Source: Martinezella hainanensis (GTDB lineage Bacteria > Pseudomonadota > Alphaproteobacteria > Rhizobiales > Rhizobiaceae). Taken from it: DNA of 64,000 bases. The position numbers and the translations under genes were made by a program. The stretch is from the NCBI RefSeq assembly GCF_900094555.1, contig NZ_FMAC01000002.1, positions 372,001-436,000 of the forward strand, written 5' to 3'. The notes beneath the pieces were generated by a model, which had not been told where the DNA came from, searched no databases, and worked only from the letters and a program-made list of their open reading frames with translations. Every line of letters starts with the position of its first letter. The stretch's first letter is position 1. Below are positions 25,868 to 36,600 of this stretch, piece by piece.

Positions 25868-28288
25868 ATGAGTAAGAAAACGTCTGCGACACACGACAGC
25901 ATTGCCTATCCGGTACTGCCGTTGCGCGACATCGTGGTCTTCCCCCACATGATCGTGCCTCTGTTCGTCGGACGGGAGAAATCCATTCGCGCGCTGGAAG
26001 AGGTCATGGGTTCGGACAAGCAGATCATGCTGGTCACCCAGATCAATGCCAGCGATGATGATCCCGCGCCGGACGCCATCCACAAGGTCGGTACCGTTGC
26101 AAATGTCCTGCAGCTGCTGAAACTGCCCGACGGCACCGTCAAGGTGCTGGTGGAAGGCCGTGCGCGCGCAGAGATCGACGAATATACCGGCCGTGAAGAC
26201 TTCTACGAAGCCCTCGGCCATGTGCTGCACGAGCCGGAAGAAGATCAGGTCGAGCTCGAAGCTTTGAGCCGCTCGGTCGTCTCCGAATTCGAGAGCTACG
26301 TGAAGCTCAACAAGAAGATCTCGCCGGAAGTGGTCGGTGCCGCCAGCCAGATCGACGACTATTCGAAGCTGGCCGATACCGTCGCATCGCACCTGTCGAT
26401 CAAGATCACCGAAAAGCAGGAAATGCTGGAAACCACCAGCGTCAAGGCTCGCCTGGAAAAGGCGCTCGGCTTCATGGAAGGCGAGATTTCGGTTCTGCAG
26501 GTCGAGAAGCGCATCCGCTCGCGCGTCAAGCGCCAGATGGAGAAGACGCAGCGCGAATACTATCTGAACGAGCAGATGAAGGCGATCCAGAAGGAGCTCG
26601 GCGACGGCGAGGAAGGCCGCGACGAGATGGCCGAACTGGAAGAGCGTATCTCCAAGACCAAGCTGTCGAAGGAAGCCAAGGAAAAGGCCGATGCCGAGCT
26701 GAAGAAGCTGCGGCAGATGAGCCCGATGTCGGCTGAAGCGACCGTCGTGCGCAACTATCTCGACTGGCTGCTGGGCATCCCCTGGCACAAGAAGTCGAAG
26801 GTCAAGGCTGACCTGAACAATGCCGAGAAGATCCTCGAAGCGGATCATTTCGGCCTCGACAAGGTCAAGGAGCGCATCGTCGAATATCTGGCCGTCCAGG
26901 CTCGTGCGACGAAGATCAAAGGCCCGATCCTGTGCCTAGTCGGCCCTCCGGGCGTCGGCAAGACCTCGCTCGCCCAATCGATCGCCAAGGCGACCGGCCG
27001 TGAGTATGTCCGCATGGCGCTTGGCGGCGTCCGCGACGAAGCTGAGATCCGCGGTCACCGCCGCACCTATATCGGCTCGATGCCCGGCAAGGTCATCCAG
27101 TCTATGAAGAAGGCCAAGAAGTCCAACCCGCTGTTCCTGCTCGACGAGATCGACAAGCTCGGCCAGGACTATCGCGGCGATCCGTCTTCGGCCCTTTTGG
27201 AAGTGCTGGACCCCGCGCAGAACTCGACCTTCATGGATCACTACCTGGAAGTCGAATACGACCTGTCGGACGTGATGTTCATCACGACGGCGAATACGCT
27301 GAATATCCCTGCGCCCCTGATGGACCGCATGGAGATCATCCGTATCGCCGGCTACACCGAAGACGAAAAGCGCGAGATCGCCAAGCGGCACCTGCTGCCG
27401 AAGGCCATCAAGGAACATGCGTTGCAGCCGAGTGAATTCTCGGTCGACGACGGTGCTCTTATGATCATCATCCAGCAGTACACCCGCGAAGCCGGCGTGC
27501 GTAACCTCGAGCGTGAATTGATGAAGCTTGCCCGCAAGGCGGTTACCGAGATCATCAAGGGCAAGACCAAGTCGATTGCTGTCACGGCTGAGAACGTCCC
27601 GGACTATCTCGGCGTGCCGCGGTTCCGCCATGGTGAAGCCGAGCGCGACGACCAGGTCGGTGTTGTCACCGGTCTTGCCTGGACGGAGGTTGGCGGCGAG
27701 CTGCTGACGATCGAAGGCGTGATGATGCCGGGCAAGGGCCGTATGACGGTCACCGGCAACCTGAAGGAAGTCATGAAGGAATCGATCTCGGCGGCGGCGT
27801 CTTACGTCCGCTCGCGCGCTGTCGATTTCGGCATCGAGCCGCCGCGCTTCGACAAGAGCGACATCCACGTGCACGTGCCGGAAGGCGCAACCCCGAAGGA
27901 TGGCCCGTCTGCCGGTGTTGCCATGGCAACCGCGATCGTCTCGATCATGACCGGCATCCCGGTTTCCAAGGATGTCGCCATGACGGGTGAAATCACGCTG
28001 CGCGGCCGTGTGCTGCCGATCGGCGGCCTGAAGGAAAAGCTGCTCGCCGCACTGCGCGGCGGCATCAAGAAGGTACTGATCCCGGAAGAAAACGCCAAAG
28101 ATCTGGCGGAGATTCCGGACAACGTGAAGAACAGGATGGAAATCATCCCCGTGTCGCGCATGGGTGAGGTGATCAAGCATGCGCTTGTTCGCCGGCCCGA
28201 GCCGATCGAATGGGACGGCACCGTGGAAACGCCTGTGATCGCAACGGTCGAAGGCGTCGACGAAGTGGGTTCTACCATCGCTCATTGA
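25868..28288 (+). CDS. lon: ATP-dependent protease Lon
   Basis: An 806-residue LonA. N-terminal substrate domain from [19 protein letters not shown], coiled coil, AAA+ domain with Walker [10 protein letters not shown] near residue 360 and Walker [10 protein letters not shown], and a protease domain with the Ser681 (DGPSAG) and Lys724 (GLKEKLLAA) dyad, matching Ser679/Lys722 of E. coli. It degrades misfolded and regulatory proteins in the cytoplasm. ATG 25868 is chosen for its AAGGAA site and fit to the family start; an in-frame start 23 codons earlier would add a non-conserved basic tail. Confidence 0.98.
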   Translation: MSKKTSATHDSIAYPVLPLRDIVVFPHMIVPLFVGREKSIRALEEVMGSDKQIMLVTQINASDDDPAPDAIHKVGTVANVLQLLKLPDGTVKVLVEGRARAEIDEYTGREDFYEALGHVLHEPEEDQVELEALSRSVVSEFESYVKLNKKISPEVVGAASQIDDYSKLADTVASHLSIKITEKQEMLETTSVKARLEKALGFMEGEISVLQVEKRIRSRVKRQMEKTQREYYLNEQMKAIQKELGDGEEGRDEMAELEERISKTKLSKEAKEKADAELKKLRQMSPMSAEATVVRNYLDWLLGIPWHKKSKVKADLNNAEKILEADHFGLDKVKERIVEYLAVQARATKIKGPILCLVGPPGVGKTSLAQSIAKATGREYVRMALGGVRDEAEIRGHRRTYIGSMPGKVIQSMKKAKKSNPLFLLDEIDKLGQDYRGDPSSALLEVLDPAQNSTFMDHYLEVEYDLSDVMFITTANTLNIPAPLMDRMEIIRIAGYTEDEKREIAKRHLLPKAIKEHALQPSEFSVDDGALMIIIQQYTREAGVRNLERELMKLARKAVTEIIKGKTKSIAVTAENVPDYLGVPRFRHGEAERDDQVGVVTGLAWTEVGGELLTIEGVMMPGKGRMTVTGNLKEVMKESISAAASYVRSRAVDFGIEPPRFDKSDIHVHVPEGATPKDGPSAGVAMATAIVSIMTGIPVSKDVAMTGEITLRGRVLPIGGLKEKLLAALRGGIKKVLIPEENAKDLAEIPDNVKNRMEIIPVSRMGEVIKHALVRRPEPIEWDGTVETPVIATVEGVDEVGSTIAH

Positions 28289-28331
28289 GCCTCTTCGCCT
28301 CAATTCTGTCGAATTGACATAAATGCACGAA

Positions 28332-28360
28332 AAGACCGGCATTTTTGCCGGTCTTTTTTT
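28332..28360 (+). terminator. Terminator of lon
   Basis: A 10-bp perfect stem (28332-28341 with 28346-28355), TTTT loop and a T-run to 28360. Confidence 0.92.
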
Positions 28361-28491
28361 GTGAAAAGCGTATGGCAACGCTTGCTTTTCCTTGATTTGC
28401 AGGGTTTTTGGGGTTGCGGCGGGTAAGAGCATTGCTATTTTGCGCCCCGCTTACTGATAAGTCGTTTCATACCAGAGAAAGGGGTGGAAAC

Positions 28492-28767
28492 ATGAACAAG
28501 AATGAGCTCGTGTCCGCAGTGGCTGAGAAGGCCGGTATCACGAAGGCTGACGCTGCTTCCGCTGTCGACGCTGTTTTCGATACTGTCCAGGCTGAACTGA
28601 AGAAGGGCGGCGACATTCGCCTTGCTGGTTTCGGCAGCTTCACCGTTTCCCACCGTGCAGCCACCAAGGGCCGTAACCCGTCCACCGGTGCCGAGGTCGA
28701 TATTCCTGCCCGTAACGTACCGAAGTTCACGCCCGGCAAGGGCCTGAAGGACTCGGTCAACAGCTAA
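28492..28767 (+). CDS. hupB: DNA-binding protein HU
   Basis: A 91-residue HU-family nucleoid protein: MNKNELVSAVAEKAGITKAD start, GFGSFTVSHRAATKGRNP at the base of the DNA-binding arm, and the IPARNVPKFTPGKGLKD C-terminus. It binds and bends DNA as a dimer. ATG 28492 fits the family exactly. It has its own leader and a terminator after it. The lon-hupB order is conserved in rhizobia. Confidence 0.97.
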   Translation: MNKNELVSAVAEKAGITKADAASAVDAVFDTVQAELKKGGDIRLAGFGSFTVSHRAATKGRNPSTGAEVDIPARNVPKFTPGKGLKDSVNS

Positions 28768-28816
28768 TTCGTTTTCACCCGCTACGAGGCACCTGCCTTG
28801 CGGGTGGACAAGATTG

Positions 28817-28842
28817 GGGCCTGCTTTTGCAGGCCCTTTTTT
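28817..28842 (+). terminator. Terminator of hupB
   Basis: An 8-bp stem GGGCCTGC/GCAGGCCC, TTTT loop and six Ts. A second 7-bp hairpin (CACCCGC with GCGGGTG) lies just upstream. Confidence 0.9.
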
Positions 28843-28965
28843 ATGATCTCATGCCGCAATTGTGCGCTGAAAATTCAAGGCTAGCCCGGGCGAGCAGGTG
28901 CGGACTTGCGCAAAGTCGTCAAGTGGATGGCGCCGTCCGTGCAGATGATCCGCGACAGATGGCCC

Positions 28966-29607
28966 TCATTTGCTCAAAACGATGTGAGTAGCCTTCTCTG
29001 TCGCCTCATGCGCAACGACCCGGAAGCCGAGCGAAGGAAGGTCGATGCCGGCGAACATTGCTTCGCCTTTCCCGAGCATGACTGGCGAAATGGCATAGTG
29101 TATCTCGTCGACCAAGCCCGCCTGAAGATATTGGCGCACCGTGCTGACGCCGCCGCCTATCTTGATATCCTTGCCTCCGGCGGCCGCCTTGGCTTGGCTG
29201 AGCGCCTCCTCGATCCCGCCCGTGACAAAATAGAAGGTCGTACCGCCTTCCATGACGATCGGCTCGCGGGGGTAATGCGTGAGGATGAATGTCGGTGCAT
29301 GATATGGGGGATTGTCGCCCCACCAGCCTTTCCAGTTTTCATCGGGCCAATCGCCGCGAATGGGGCCGAACATGTTGCGGCCGAGGATGAAGGCACCAAA
29401 GCCGGTATTTGCTGATGCGGCGTATTTTGCGTCGGCACCTTCCGTTTCGCCCTCCTTTCCGAACATCGCCTGGAATGTCCGAGTGGGGAAAAACCACTCA
29501 AACAGTTCCGGACCACGCTTGCCCAAGGGATCGTTCAGGCTTTGCTCCAATCCGGCTCCGAAGCCATCGATAGAGAGCGAGAATCCTGCAACACGAACTT
29601 TCGACAT
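28966..29607 (-). CDS. Dihydrofolate-reductase-like (RibD C-terminal) protein
   Basis: A 213-residue protein with the RibD C-terminal/DHFR-like fold: VAGFSLSIDGFGAG at the start, FILGRNMFGPIRG in the middle, and DIKIGGGVSTVRQYLQAGLVDE, the family's NADPH-binding segment. Members reduce pterin-like or other small substrates; the true substrate is unknown. ATG 29607 has GGAGG six bases upstream. It is divergent from an HxlR regulator, with an inverted repeat between them, so that regulator probably controls it. Confidence 0.8.
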   Translation of the reverse strand: MSKVRVAGFSLSIDGFGAGLEQSLNDPLGKRGPELFEWFFPTRTFQAMFGKEGETEGADAKYAASANTGFGAFILGRNMFGPIRGDWPDENWKGWWGDNPPYHAPTFILTHYPREPIVMEGGTTFYFVTGGIEEALSQAKAAAGGKDIKIGGGVSTVRQYLQAGLVDEIHYAISPVMLGKGEAMFAGIDLPSLGFRVVAHEATEKATHIVLSK

Positions 29608-29619
29608 GATTTCCTCCAT

Positions 29620-29677
29620 CCAATTGCAATCTGCAACTGGTTGCGTCGTAGCATGCCTGACCCTACATTGCAATTGG
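29620..29677. promoter_or_regulatory. Inverted repeat in the RibD-like/HxlR divergent promoter
   Basis: Perfect 10-bp arms CCAATTGCAA (29620-29629) and TTGCAATTGG (29668-29677), 38 bases apart, with a further TGCAACTGGTTG variant between them. This is the expected shape for a pair of operator sites of the neighbouring HxlR-type regulator. Regulation is inferred. Confidence 0.5.
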
Positions 29678-29696
29678 TTCGTTGAAGGATGGGAAT

Positions 29697-30233
29697 ATGG
29701 ATATCGAGCGGCGGTCGGGATGCCCGATCAATCTGACAATGGAAGTGCTGGGGGACCGTTGGAGCCTGGTCGTCATCAGGGACATCATGTTCGGTAATCG
29801 CCGGCATTTTCGCGAGTTGCTCAATCGGTCGGAGGAGGGGATTGCCTCCAACATACTCGCCGCGCGCCTGAAGCGTCTCTTCTCGCTCGGCTTGATCACC
29901 AAGCTCGACGATCCGACCCACAGTCAGAAGGCGATTTACAGTCTGACGGAACCGGCGATTCAGCTAGTACCCATGATCGCCGCGATCGGCGCCTGGGGTA
30001 GGCGGCATCTGCCTGTCAGCGAAGACCTGAGCATCCGCGCCGAACTTCTTGAGAATGGCGGCCCGGCTCTGTGGGACGACTTCATGAACGATCTTAGAAA
30101 CATTCACATCGTCGACCCGATCGGCGGCGCAAATGGCAGTGTCACATCGCCTGTCCTGATAAATCTCACCAACGCGTTTCTCGAGGCCCGCGCAAAGATG
30201 GAACGCGAAGAGCGAGAGCGTTTGCGCCGATAA
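29697..30233 (+). CDS. HxlR-family transcriptional regulator
   Basis: A 178-residue winged-helix regulator. The HxlR pattern is clear: a cysteine near the N-terminus (RRSGCPINLTMEVLGDRWS), then RHFRELLNRSEEGIASNILAARLKRL (recognition region in two parts) and the wing. The C-terminal 70 residues are an extension beyond the usual 110-residue form. ATG 29697 has AAGGA eight bases upstream; a TTG five codons earlier is less likely. The single N-terminal Cys could sense thiol-reactive or quinone stress, as in related regulators. Confidence 0.85.
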   Translation: MDIERRSGCPINLTMEVLGDRWSLVVIRDIMFGNRRHFRELLNRSEEGIASNILAARLKRLFSLGLITKLDDPTHSQKAIYSLTEPAIQLVPMIAAIGAWGRRHLPVSEDLSIRAELLENGGPALWDDFMNDLRNIHIVDPIGGANGSVTSPVLINLTNAFLEARAKMEREERERLRR

Positions 30234-30354
30234 CAACGGGAATGCTCCGGCAAGGTGACCAGCGCGCAAGAACCTCAATGCCTGCCGGCGGCGCAAAGGA
30301 GCAAAAGGCACCGCTGTCCCGGCGGGAATCGTGCGTTTTCGCTGTCTGGCGGCG

Positions 30355-31092
30355 TCAGAGCAGCGTTCGGCCGCCATTGACCGCAAGCTTTTGGCCGGTG
30401 ATGAAATCCGCCTTGCTCGAGGCGAGAAAGACGACGGCGTCGGCAATGTCTTCCGGCCTGCCGAAATGGGCCATCGGCGTATGTGCGAGATAGCCATCCT
30501 TTGCCTGCTGCGACGCTTCCGCATGGCGCTCGACCGGGATCCAGCCAGGCGCAATGAGATTGACCGTGATCCCCTCCGGCGCGAGCTCTCTCGCCCAGGA
30601 GCGCGTCATCGAGAGCATCGCGCCCTTGGCGGAGGCGTAGTTGCCGAAATTGGGATTGCCAAGCTCCGCGACCTCGGAACCGATGTTGATGACACGACCC
30701 GATTTGCGGGCCCGCCAATCCGGCAGCACGGCTTGCAGCAGCTCAAGCGGCGCCTTCACGAAGAATTCCAGCTGGTCGAGATATGTCCGCCAGGATTGCT
30801 CCATGAGCGGCATTTCCGGCTGGGGTCCCGTCGCATTGTTGACGATCAGATCGACCGGTCCGAGCGATGACTTGATCTGCTCCAAACCGTCCGCAAGCTG
30901 GTTCTTGTCGATTACGCTGAACCGGGCGGCAAAAGCCTGTCCACCGCGCTGCCGAATGGTGTCGACGATCTTATCAGCCCCTTGGGTATCCCTGGCATAG
31001 TTGACGGCGACGGCCCAGCCTGCTTCCGCAAGCTGCAAGGCGATCACGGCGCCAAGGCCGCGAGAGGCGCCCGTTACCAGCGCTACTTTCAT
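30355..31092 (-). CDS. Short-chain dehydrogenase/reductase
   Basis: A 245-residue classical SDR using NAD(P): TGASRGLG cofactor motif at residues 7-14, NNATG, catalytic Ser in NIGSEVAE, YASAK as the YxxxK pair, and the late APGWIPVERH segment. It resembles FabG-like 3-oxoacyl reductases, but substrate cannot be told. ATG 31092 follows GAGGAGG. An aldo-keto reductase gene lies about 100 bases upstream on the same strand. Confidence 0.85.
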   Translation of the reverse strand: MKVALVTGASRGLGAVIALQLAEAGWAVAVNYARDTQGADKIVDTIRQRGGQAFAARFSVIDKNQLADGLEQIKSSLGPVDLIVNNATGPQPEMPLMEQSWRTYLDQLEFFVKAPLELLQAVLPDWRARKSGRVINIGSEVAELGNPNFGNYASAKGAMLSMTRSWARELAPEGITVNLIAPGWIPVERHAEASQQAKDGYLAHTPMAHFGRPEDIADAVVFLASSKADFITGQKLAVNGGRTLL

Positions 31093-31196
31093 TGCATTCC
31101 TCCTCTAGGCCCGGTTCGAGCCTTCTCACTCGCTTTTCTCCAACCAAAGCAGTGCGATAGCCGGAAGCAGGTTCCGGCCATCCATGTCAAAATATC

Positions 31197-32183
31197 TTAC
31201 CAGCGATGATGGACGTGCGGCGCGATCAGGCGCTCGTAGATCTCGCGTGTAGCCGCCATGACGTCGGCCGAAAGGGGAGCAAGATCGGCCGCTGCCGCAT
31301 TGGCCTTGGCCTGCTCGGCATTGCGGGCGCCGGGGATGACGACGGTGACGGCTTCGTTCATCAGGATCCAGCGCAGCGCGAAAGCCGCCATGCTGGCGCC
31401 AGCCGGCACCAGCTTGCGCACTTCTTCCACGGCCTGGAGACCAACCTCGAACGGCACGCCCGCGAAGGTCTCGCCGACATCGAAGGCCTCGCCATGGCGG
31501 TTGAAGTTGCGGTGATCGTCGCTGGCGAATTGCGTATCGCGGGTGATCTTGCCGGATAGTAGTCCGGAGGCGAGGGGAACGCGCGCGATAACGGCCACGT
31601 TCTTGCGCTTGGCTTCCTTGAAGAACAGATGGTCGGGTCGCTGCCGGAAGATGTTGTAGATGATCTGGATGCTGAGTACGCCCGGATATTCGATCGCCTT
31701 CAGCGCCTCTTCGACCTTCTCGACGCTGACGCCATATCCCCTGATCTTGCCGGCCTTCTGTAACTCGTCGAGACCCACGAAAATCTCCGGACGGTAAAGA
31801 ATTTCGGTCGGTGGGCAATGAAGCTGCACGAGATCGAGGCTTTCGACGCCGAGGTTCTTCAGGCTGCGATCGATGAAGCCTTCGAGATTGGCCTTGGTAT
31901 AGCCGTCGGCCACATGCGGGTTCAGCCGGCGGCCGGCTTTGGTCGCCACCATCGGGCGTTCGCCGACGCGTGCCTTCAACACATCGGCGATGATCTTTTC
32001 CGAGCGGCCGTCGCCATAGACGTCGGCGGTATCGATGAAGGTCATGCCGGCATCGAGGGCGGCGTTCAGCGCTGCACGGCCGTCAGCCTCGCTGACATCA
32101 CCCCATGCGCCGCCGATCTGCCAGGCCCCGAAGCCGACATCGGTCACGATAAAGGGCGTCCGTCCAAAAGCATGATGTCTCAT
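31197..32183 (-). CDS. Aldo/keto reductase
   Basis: A 328-residue TIM-barrel NADPH oxidoreductase. The catalytic tetrad can be placed: Asp and Tyr in FIDTADVYGDGRSE, Lys in VATKAGRR and His in DLVQLHCPP. The late VVIPGARNAEQAKAN motif binds NADP phosphate. It resembles the L-fucose/aldose dehydrogenase-like branch found in soil bacteria. ATG 32183 has GAGGAG eight bases upstream. The 220-base gap to the SbcD-like gene shows no other gene. Confidence 0.88.
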   Translation of the reverse strand: MRHHAFGRTPFIVTDVGFGAWQIGGAWGDVSEADGRAALNAALDAGMTFIDTADVYGDGRSEKIIADVLKARVGERPMVATKAGRRLNPHVADGYTKANLEGFIDRSLKNLGVESLDLVQLHCPPTEILYRPEIFVGLDELQKAGKIRGYGVSVEKVEEALKAIEYPGVLSIQIIYNIFRQRPDHLFFKEAKRKNVAVIARVPLASGLLSGKITRDTQFASDDHRNFNRHGEAFDVGETFAGVPFEVGLQAVEEVRKLVPAGASMAAFALRWILMNEAVTVVIPGARNAEQAKANAAAADLAPLSADVMAATREIYERLIAPHVHHRW

Positions 32184-32406
32184 GAGATGTCTCCTCTCCG
32201 TTGTTCGCTAGATGATAGGGCAGTAGCAGCCGCCCGACAGGGCCACAAGCGCTCATCGGCGATCGAGGATCGCAATCGCGTGACTGAGGAATATGCGGGG
32301 CGCGGTCCGGCTTACGAAACCGTTGGATGAAGCCGCCGGTGCGGTATTCACAGCGCCTTCGTTTCCTTAAAAGGAGAGATCGGATTTCTGACCGCTATCG
32401 GAGCCC

Positions 32407-33642
32407 ATGCCCTCATTCAGCTTCATCCATGCCGCCGATCTGCATCTTGGCAGCCCTTTTCAGGGTCTGGCCCTCAAGGATGCCGCCGTCGCGGCAGTCT
32501 TCGTCGAAGCAAGCCGGAAAGCCTTTTCGACGCTTGTCGGCTTGGCGATCGAGAAGGCCGTCGATTTCTTCGTCATTGCCGGCGATGTCTATGATGGCGA
32601 CTGGAAGGACAACAAGATCGGCCTGTTCTTCAATCGCGAGATGGCGCGTCTGGAGCGGGCGGGCATCCCGGTCTATCTGCTGCGCGGCAATCACGATGCG
32701 GCAAGCGTCATCACCAAGACCATCACATTGCCGCCAAACGTTCATGAATTTCCGACCGGCAAGCCGGGCAGCGTCAGGCTGGAGGCGCTGAAGGTGGCAC
32801 TGCACGGTCAGGGCTTTGCCGAACGCTCCGCCAACGACAATCTGGCGATTGCCTATCCGGCACCCGTCTCCGGCTGGTTCAACATCGGTATTCTTCATAC
32901 GTCGCTGACCGGCCGCGAGCCGCATGCGCCCTATGCGCCGTGCTCCGTCGATGATCTGCGTTCGCGCGGCTATGATTACTGGGCGCTTGGCCACGTGCAT
33001 GATTATGAAGTAGTGGCGCAGGATCCGCTGGTCATCTTTCCCGGCAATCTGCAGGGCCGCAATATTCGCGAGCGCGGTGCCAAGGGCGCGGTTCTGGTGA
33101 CCGTCGAAGACGGCCGGATCGAACATGGGCGCATCATCGTCGACGAGGCGCGATTCGCGCAGGTCGACATCGTTGCTGGCCCAGAAGATGACCAAGCCGC
33201 GATCCTCCGTCATGTGGAACAGGCGGTACAGCCTTTGGCGGATGAGATGGACGGTCGCATGACAGCGCTGCGCGTTCGGCTTTCCGGGGTCACGCCGCTG
33301 CATGGCGCGATCGCCGCCAACCGCCAGCAATGGCGAGACGAGGTGGAAGCCGCCTGCCATCGCGTGCATGAGGATATCTGGCTGGAAAAGCTAGAACTGC
33401 GGCTGGAGCCGCCGCCGGAGAAGGCGGCGGATGCTGACGGCGCGCTCGATCTGCGTCAGCTTCTGGCCGAGCATGAGGGCGATGCCGATATCTCGGCGGA
33501 AGCAAGCCGCCTGATCGACGAGATTGCCGTGCGCCTGCCGGGCGGCCTCGGCGCGGTCGAGACGCCGCTGGACGACAACATCGACACGCTCATCGAAGAG
33601 GCGCGGCAATTGCTGCTGGCGCGTGGGCAGGGGGCGGGCTAA
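32407..33642 (+). CDS. SbcD/YhaO-like metallophosphoesterase (DNA repair nuclease)
   Basis: A 411-residue Mre11/SbcD-type phosphoesterase. All metal motifs are present: AADLHLG, AGDVYDGDW, RGNHD, GILHTS and GHVHDYE. Length and the C-terminal extension match YhaO, the partner of the ATPase YhaN. It should act as a nuclease on DNA ends with its partner. Its stop and the partner's start overlap as TAATG, so they are translated together. Confidence 0.87.
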   Translation: MPSFSFIHAADLHLGSPFQGLALKDAAVAAVFVEASRKAFSTLVGLAIEKAVDFFVIAGDVYDGDWKDNKIGLFFNREMARLERAGIPVYLLRGNHDAASVITKTITLPPNVHEFPTGKPGSVRLEALKVALHGQGFAERSANDNLAIAYPAPVSGWFNIGILHTSLTGREPHAPYAPCSVDDLRSRGYDYWALGHVHDYEVVAQDPLVIFPGNLQGRNIRERGAKGAVLVTVEDGRIEHGRIIVDEARFAQVDIVAGPEDDQAAILRHVEQAVQPLADEMDGRMTALRVRLSGVTPLHGAIAANRQQWRDEVEAACHRVHEDIWLEKLELRLEPPPEKAADADGALDLRQLLAEHEGDADISAEASRLIDEIAVRLPGGLGAVETPLDDNIDTLIEEARQLLLARGQGAG

Positions 33643-36600
33643 TGCGCTTTACCCGGCTCGATATTCTCCGCTATGGCGCACTGACTGACCGCGCGCTCGA
33701 TTTTCGCCCCGGCGCGCGGTTGCATGTGATCTACGGCCCGAACGAGGCGGGCAAATCCTCGGCCTTGAGCGCGATCTCCGATCTTCTGTTCGGTTTTCCG
33801 ACGGCAGCCGAGCAGAGCTTCCTGCATGAGCCAAATACCTTGCGGATCGGTGCTGATATCAGTGCGCGCGATGGTGCGAAGCTGAGTTTCCGCCGCCGCC
33901 GTGGCCGCAAGGGAACGCTGCTGGCGCCGGATGACAAGGAAACCACGCTCGCCGAGGATGCGTTGTCGCCCTTTCTCGGCAATTTGAGCCGCGATGTCTT
34001 CGAGCGCGCCTTCGGGCTCGACTCGCAGCGGTTACGGCAGGGCGCAACCGCGATGCTGCGCAGCGGCGGCGAAATCGGCAGCCTGCTATTCTCAGCCGCT
34101 TCCGGGCTGACCGGCCTGTCACGATTGCGCCAGTCGCTGGAAGCGGAGGCGGACGGCATCTATGCGGCCCGACGCTCGAAGGATCGCGGCTTCTACCAGG
34201 CTCTCGACCGCTATGAGGATGCGCGCAAGGCCGAGCGGGACAATGAGCTGAAATCCGGCGACTGGAAGAAGCTTCTTGCCGAAGCGGCAGAGCTGGAGAC
34301 GGAGCTGGAGCGCCTGCAGACGCAGCGTCATGGCACGCGCGAGGCGCTTGATCAGCTCAAGCGGCTGAAGACCCTGCAGCCCTTGCTATCAGAAATCGAT
34401 GCGGAAACCCTTGCGCTCGATGGCCTGTCGGATCTTTCCGCCATACCGGATGGCTTCGCCGACAGGCTCGAACAGAGGCTGCGCGACAAACAGGCGAGCG
34501 AAGAGGAGTTGCGCCGGGCGCAGCAAGCCGTTCTCCGCGCAGAAGAAGACCTTGCGCGCATCCAGCTGGATGAAGGGCTGCTGCAGATGTCGGGCGATAT
34601 CACGCAGCTCTTTGCCGATACCGGCAACTACCGCGCCCAGCGTCACGATCTGCCGCGCGTCGATCAGGAGCTCGCCGGTTACGACACTTCACTTTCGCAG
34701 CTCGCCCGCCGTCTCGGTCTTGCCGAAGCCGAGCTGGAGCGGCAGCAGCCAAGTGATATCGACCGTGCGCGCCTGTCAGAGCTGGTGGATGAAGGCAGGC
34801 AGCTTGCGCGGCAGATGCAATCTCTTGCCGAGCAATCCGAAGGCGAGCGCAGGCAGCTTGCGGCCCTTGAAAGGGATAGCCTTGCCGGCCGGCTGATCGA
34901 CCCGCGGCCCTATATCGATCAGCTCGAGGCGCTGGCGGGCGATCTCTCGGCCTTGGCTCGCCTTGATGGGCTGGAAACGCAGATACGCCGCATCGAAGCC
35001 GATCTCATTGAGGCTGCTGGACGGCTGAAGCCACCGATTGGTGACATCGATATGCTGTTTTCTGTGCCGCTGCCGGAGGCGACGGAGATTACCGGCCATC
35101 GCGATGCCATCGACGCCGCTCGATCGAAGGTGCGAGACGCTGCCGGCAAGCTGCAGGCCTATGACGAGCAACTGGCCGAGATAGAGCGAACGCTCGCGGA
35201 CGCCGAGCGCACCGGGCCGATCGTTACCCGCGAGCAGATCGTCGCCGCGCGCGAAAGCCGTGACGCGCAATGGTCCACCATCCAGCAAAAGTGGACGGAG
35301 GGCGCGGCTCCGGACGCCAGGGTGCTTGCGGTATTGACCGTCGGCGTGGCCGAGGCGGACCGTCTGGCCGATGCCGCCCTCAGCGATGCGGATCGCGTTG
35401 CCCGCCATGCCGACTATCGCTTGCGGCAAGCGCGTCTGGTCCAGGAGCAGGACGAGGCCTCCGGTCGGCTCAAAGGCGATGAGAAGGCGCTGAAGGAAGC
35501 GCAGGCCAGCTTCGCGGCGCTCTTCGAGCCTTGCGGTATCGATGCCCTCGATCCGTCGACGATGCTCGAATGGCGGCGCGGAGTGGAGCTGCTGCGGCGC
35601 GAGCGCAAGGCGCTGCGCGACTTGCGGGATGAACGGGATGAGAATGCGCTGGCGGAAGGTCGCGTACTGCCCGCGCTGCAGGATATTGTCGAGGCGACCG
35701 GCTACAAGAGCGGCCGCCTTCCGCCGGCCGCGATTGTGGAGGGCTTGCGCAAGCATCTGCGCCTTCTGTCTGAACGCTGGAGCGAAAGCCGCACGCGGGA
35801 AGGGGAGATCGGCGCGGCGCGTGACCGGCTGACCCGGTTCGAGGATCAACAGCAGATCTTGGATCGGCAGCACGTCGAGTGGCGCGGCGGCTTCGCCAAA
35901 GCCGTTGAGCTGCTTGGCTTGCCGGCTGACACGACCCTCGACATGGCGGCTGCCGCGCTGAAGGCATGGCAGGAACTGCCCGATGTTCTGGCAGAGCGTG
36001 AAAACCGTCTGCGCCGCGTCAACGGCATGCGCCGCGATATGGCGGATTTTGAACGGCGGCTCGCGACCCTTGCCGCCAATAACGGTTACGAGTTGGATCA
36101 TCTGCCGCCGGATGCCGCCGCCGAGGCGCTGCACACCCGCGTCAACGCTATGCGCGGCGAGCTGAAGAAGCGCGACGGTCTCGAAGAGGAGCGGCAGCGT
36201 GGGGCAGCGCTCGTGACGCGGCAGGAGGCTGCCCTTGCCGCCATCGCCGCCGATTTAGACCAATTGACCGCGGATCTCGGCGGCGTCGACGATCTGCCGG
36301 CACTCCTCTCTCGCCTGCGTGAACGCTCGCGTCTCGCCACCCGTCTCGTCGAAAGCCGCGATCGCTTCCGGCAGCAAGCCGACGGCAGGGCTGAAGACGA
36401 TCTCCGCGTCGAGCTGGCCGGCTTCGAACGCGTTGCTGCCGACCTCAAAATCGAGCGACTGACCGAGGAAGATCAACGGCAATTTGCAACGCATGGCGAG
36501 CTTTCGGCGAAGCTGGCGGAAAACCGCCGGCAGCGACAGGCCCTGGAAACGGGCGTCAGCGCCGAATATGCGGTTTTCGAAAAGCTATCGGCTGAGCAGG

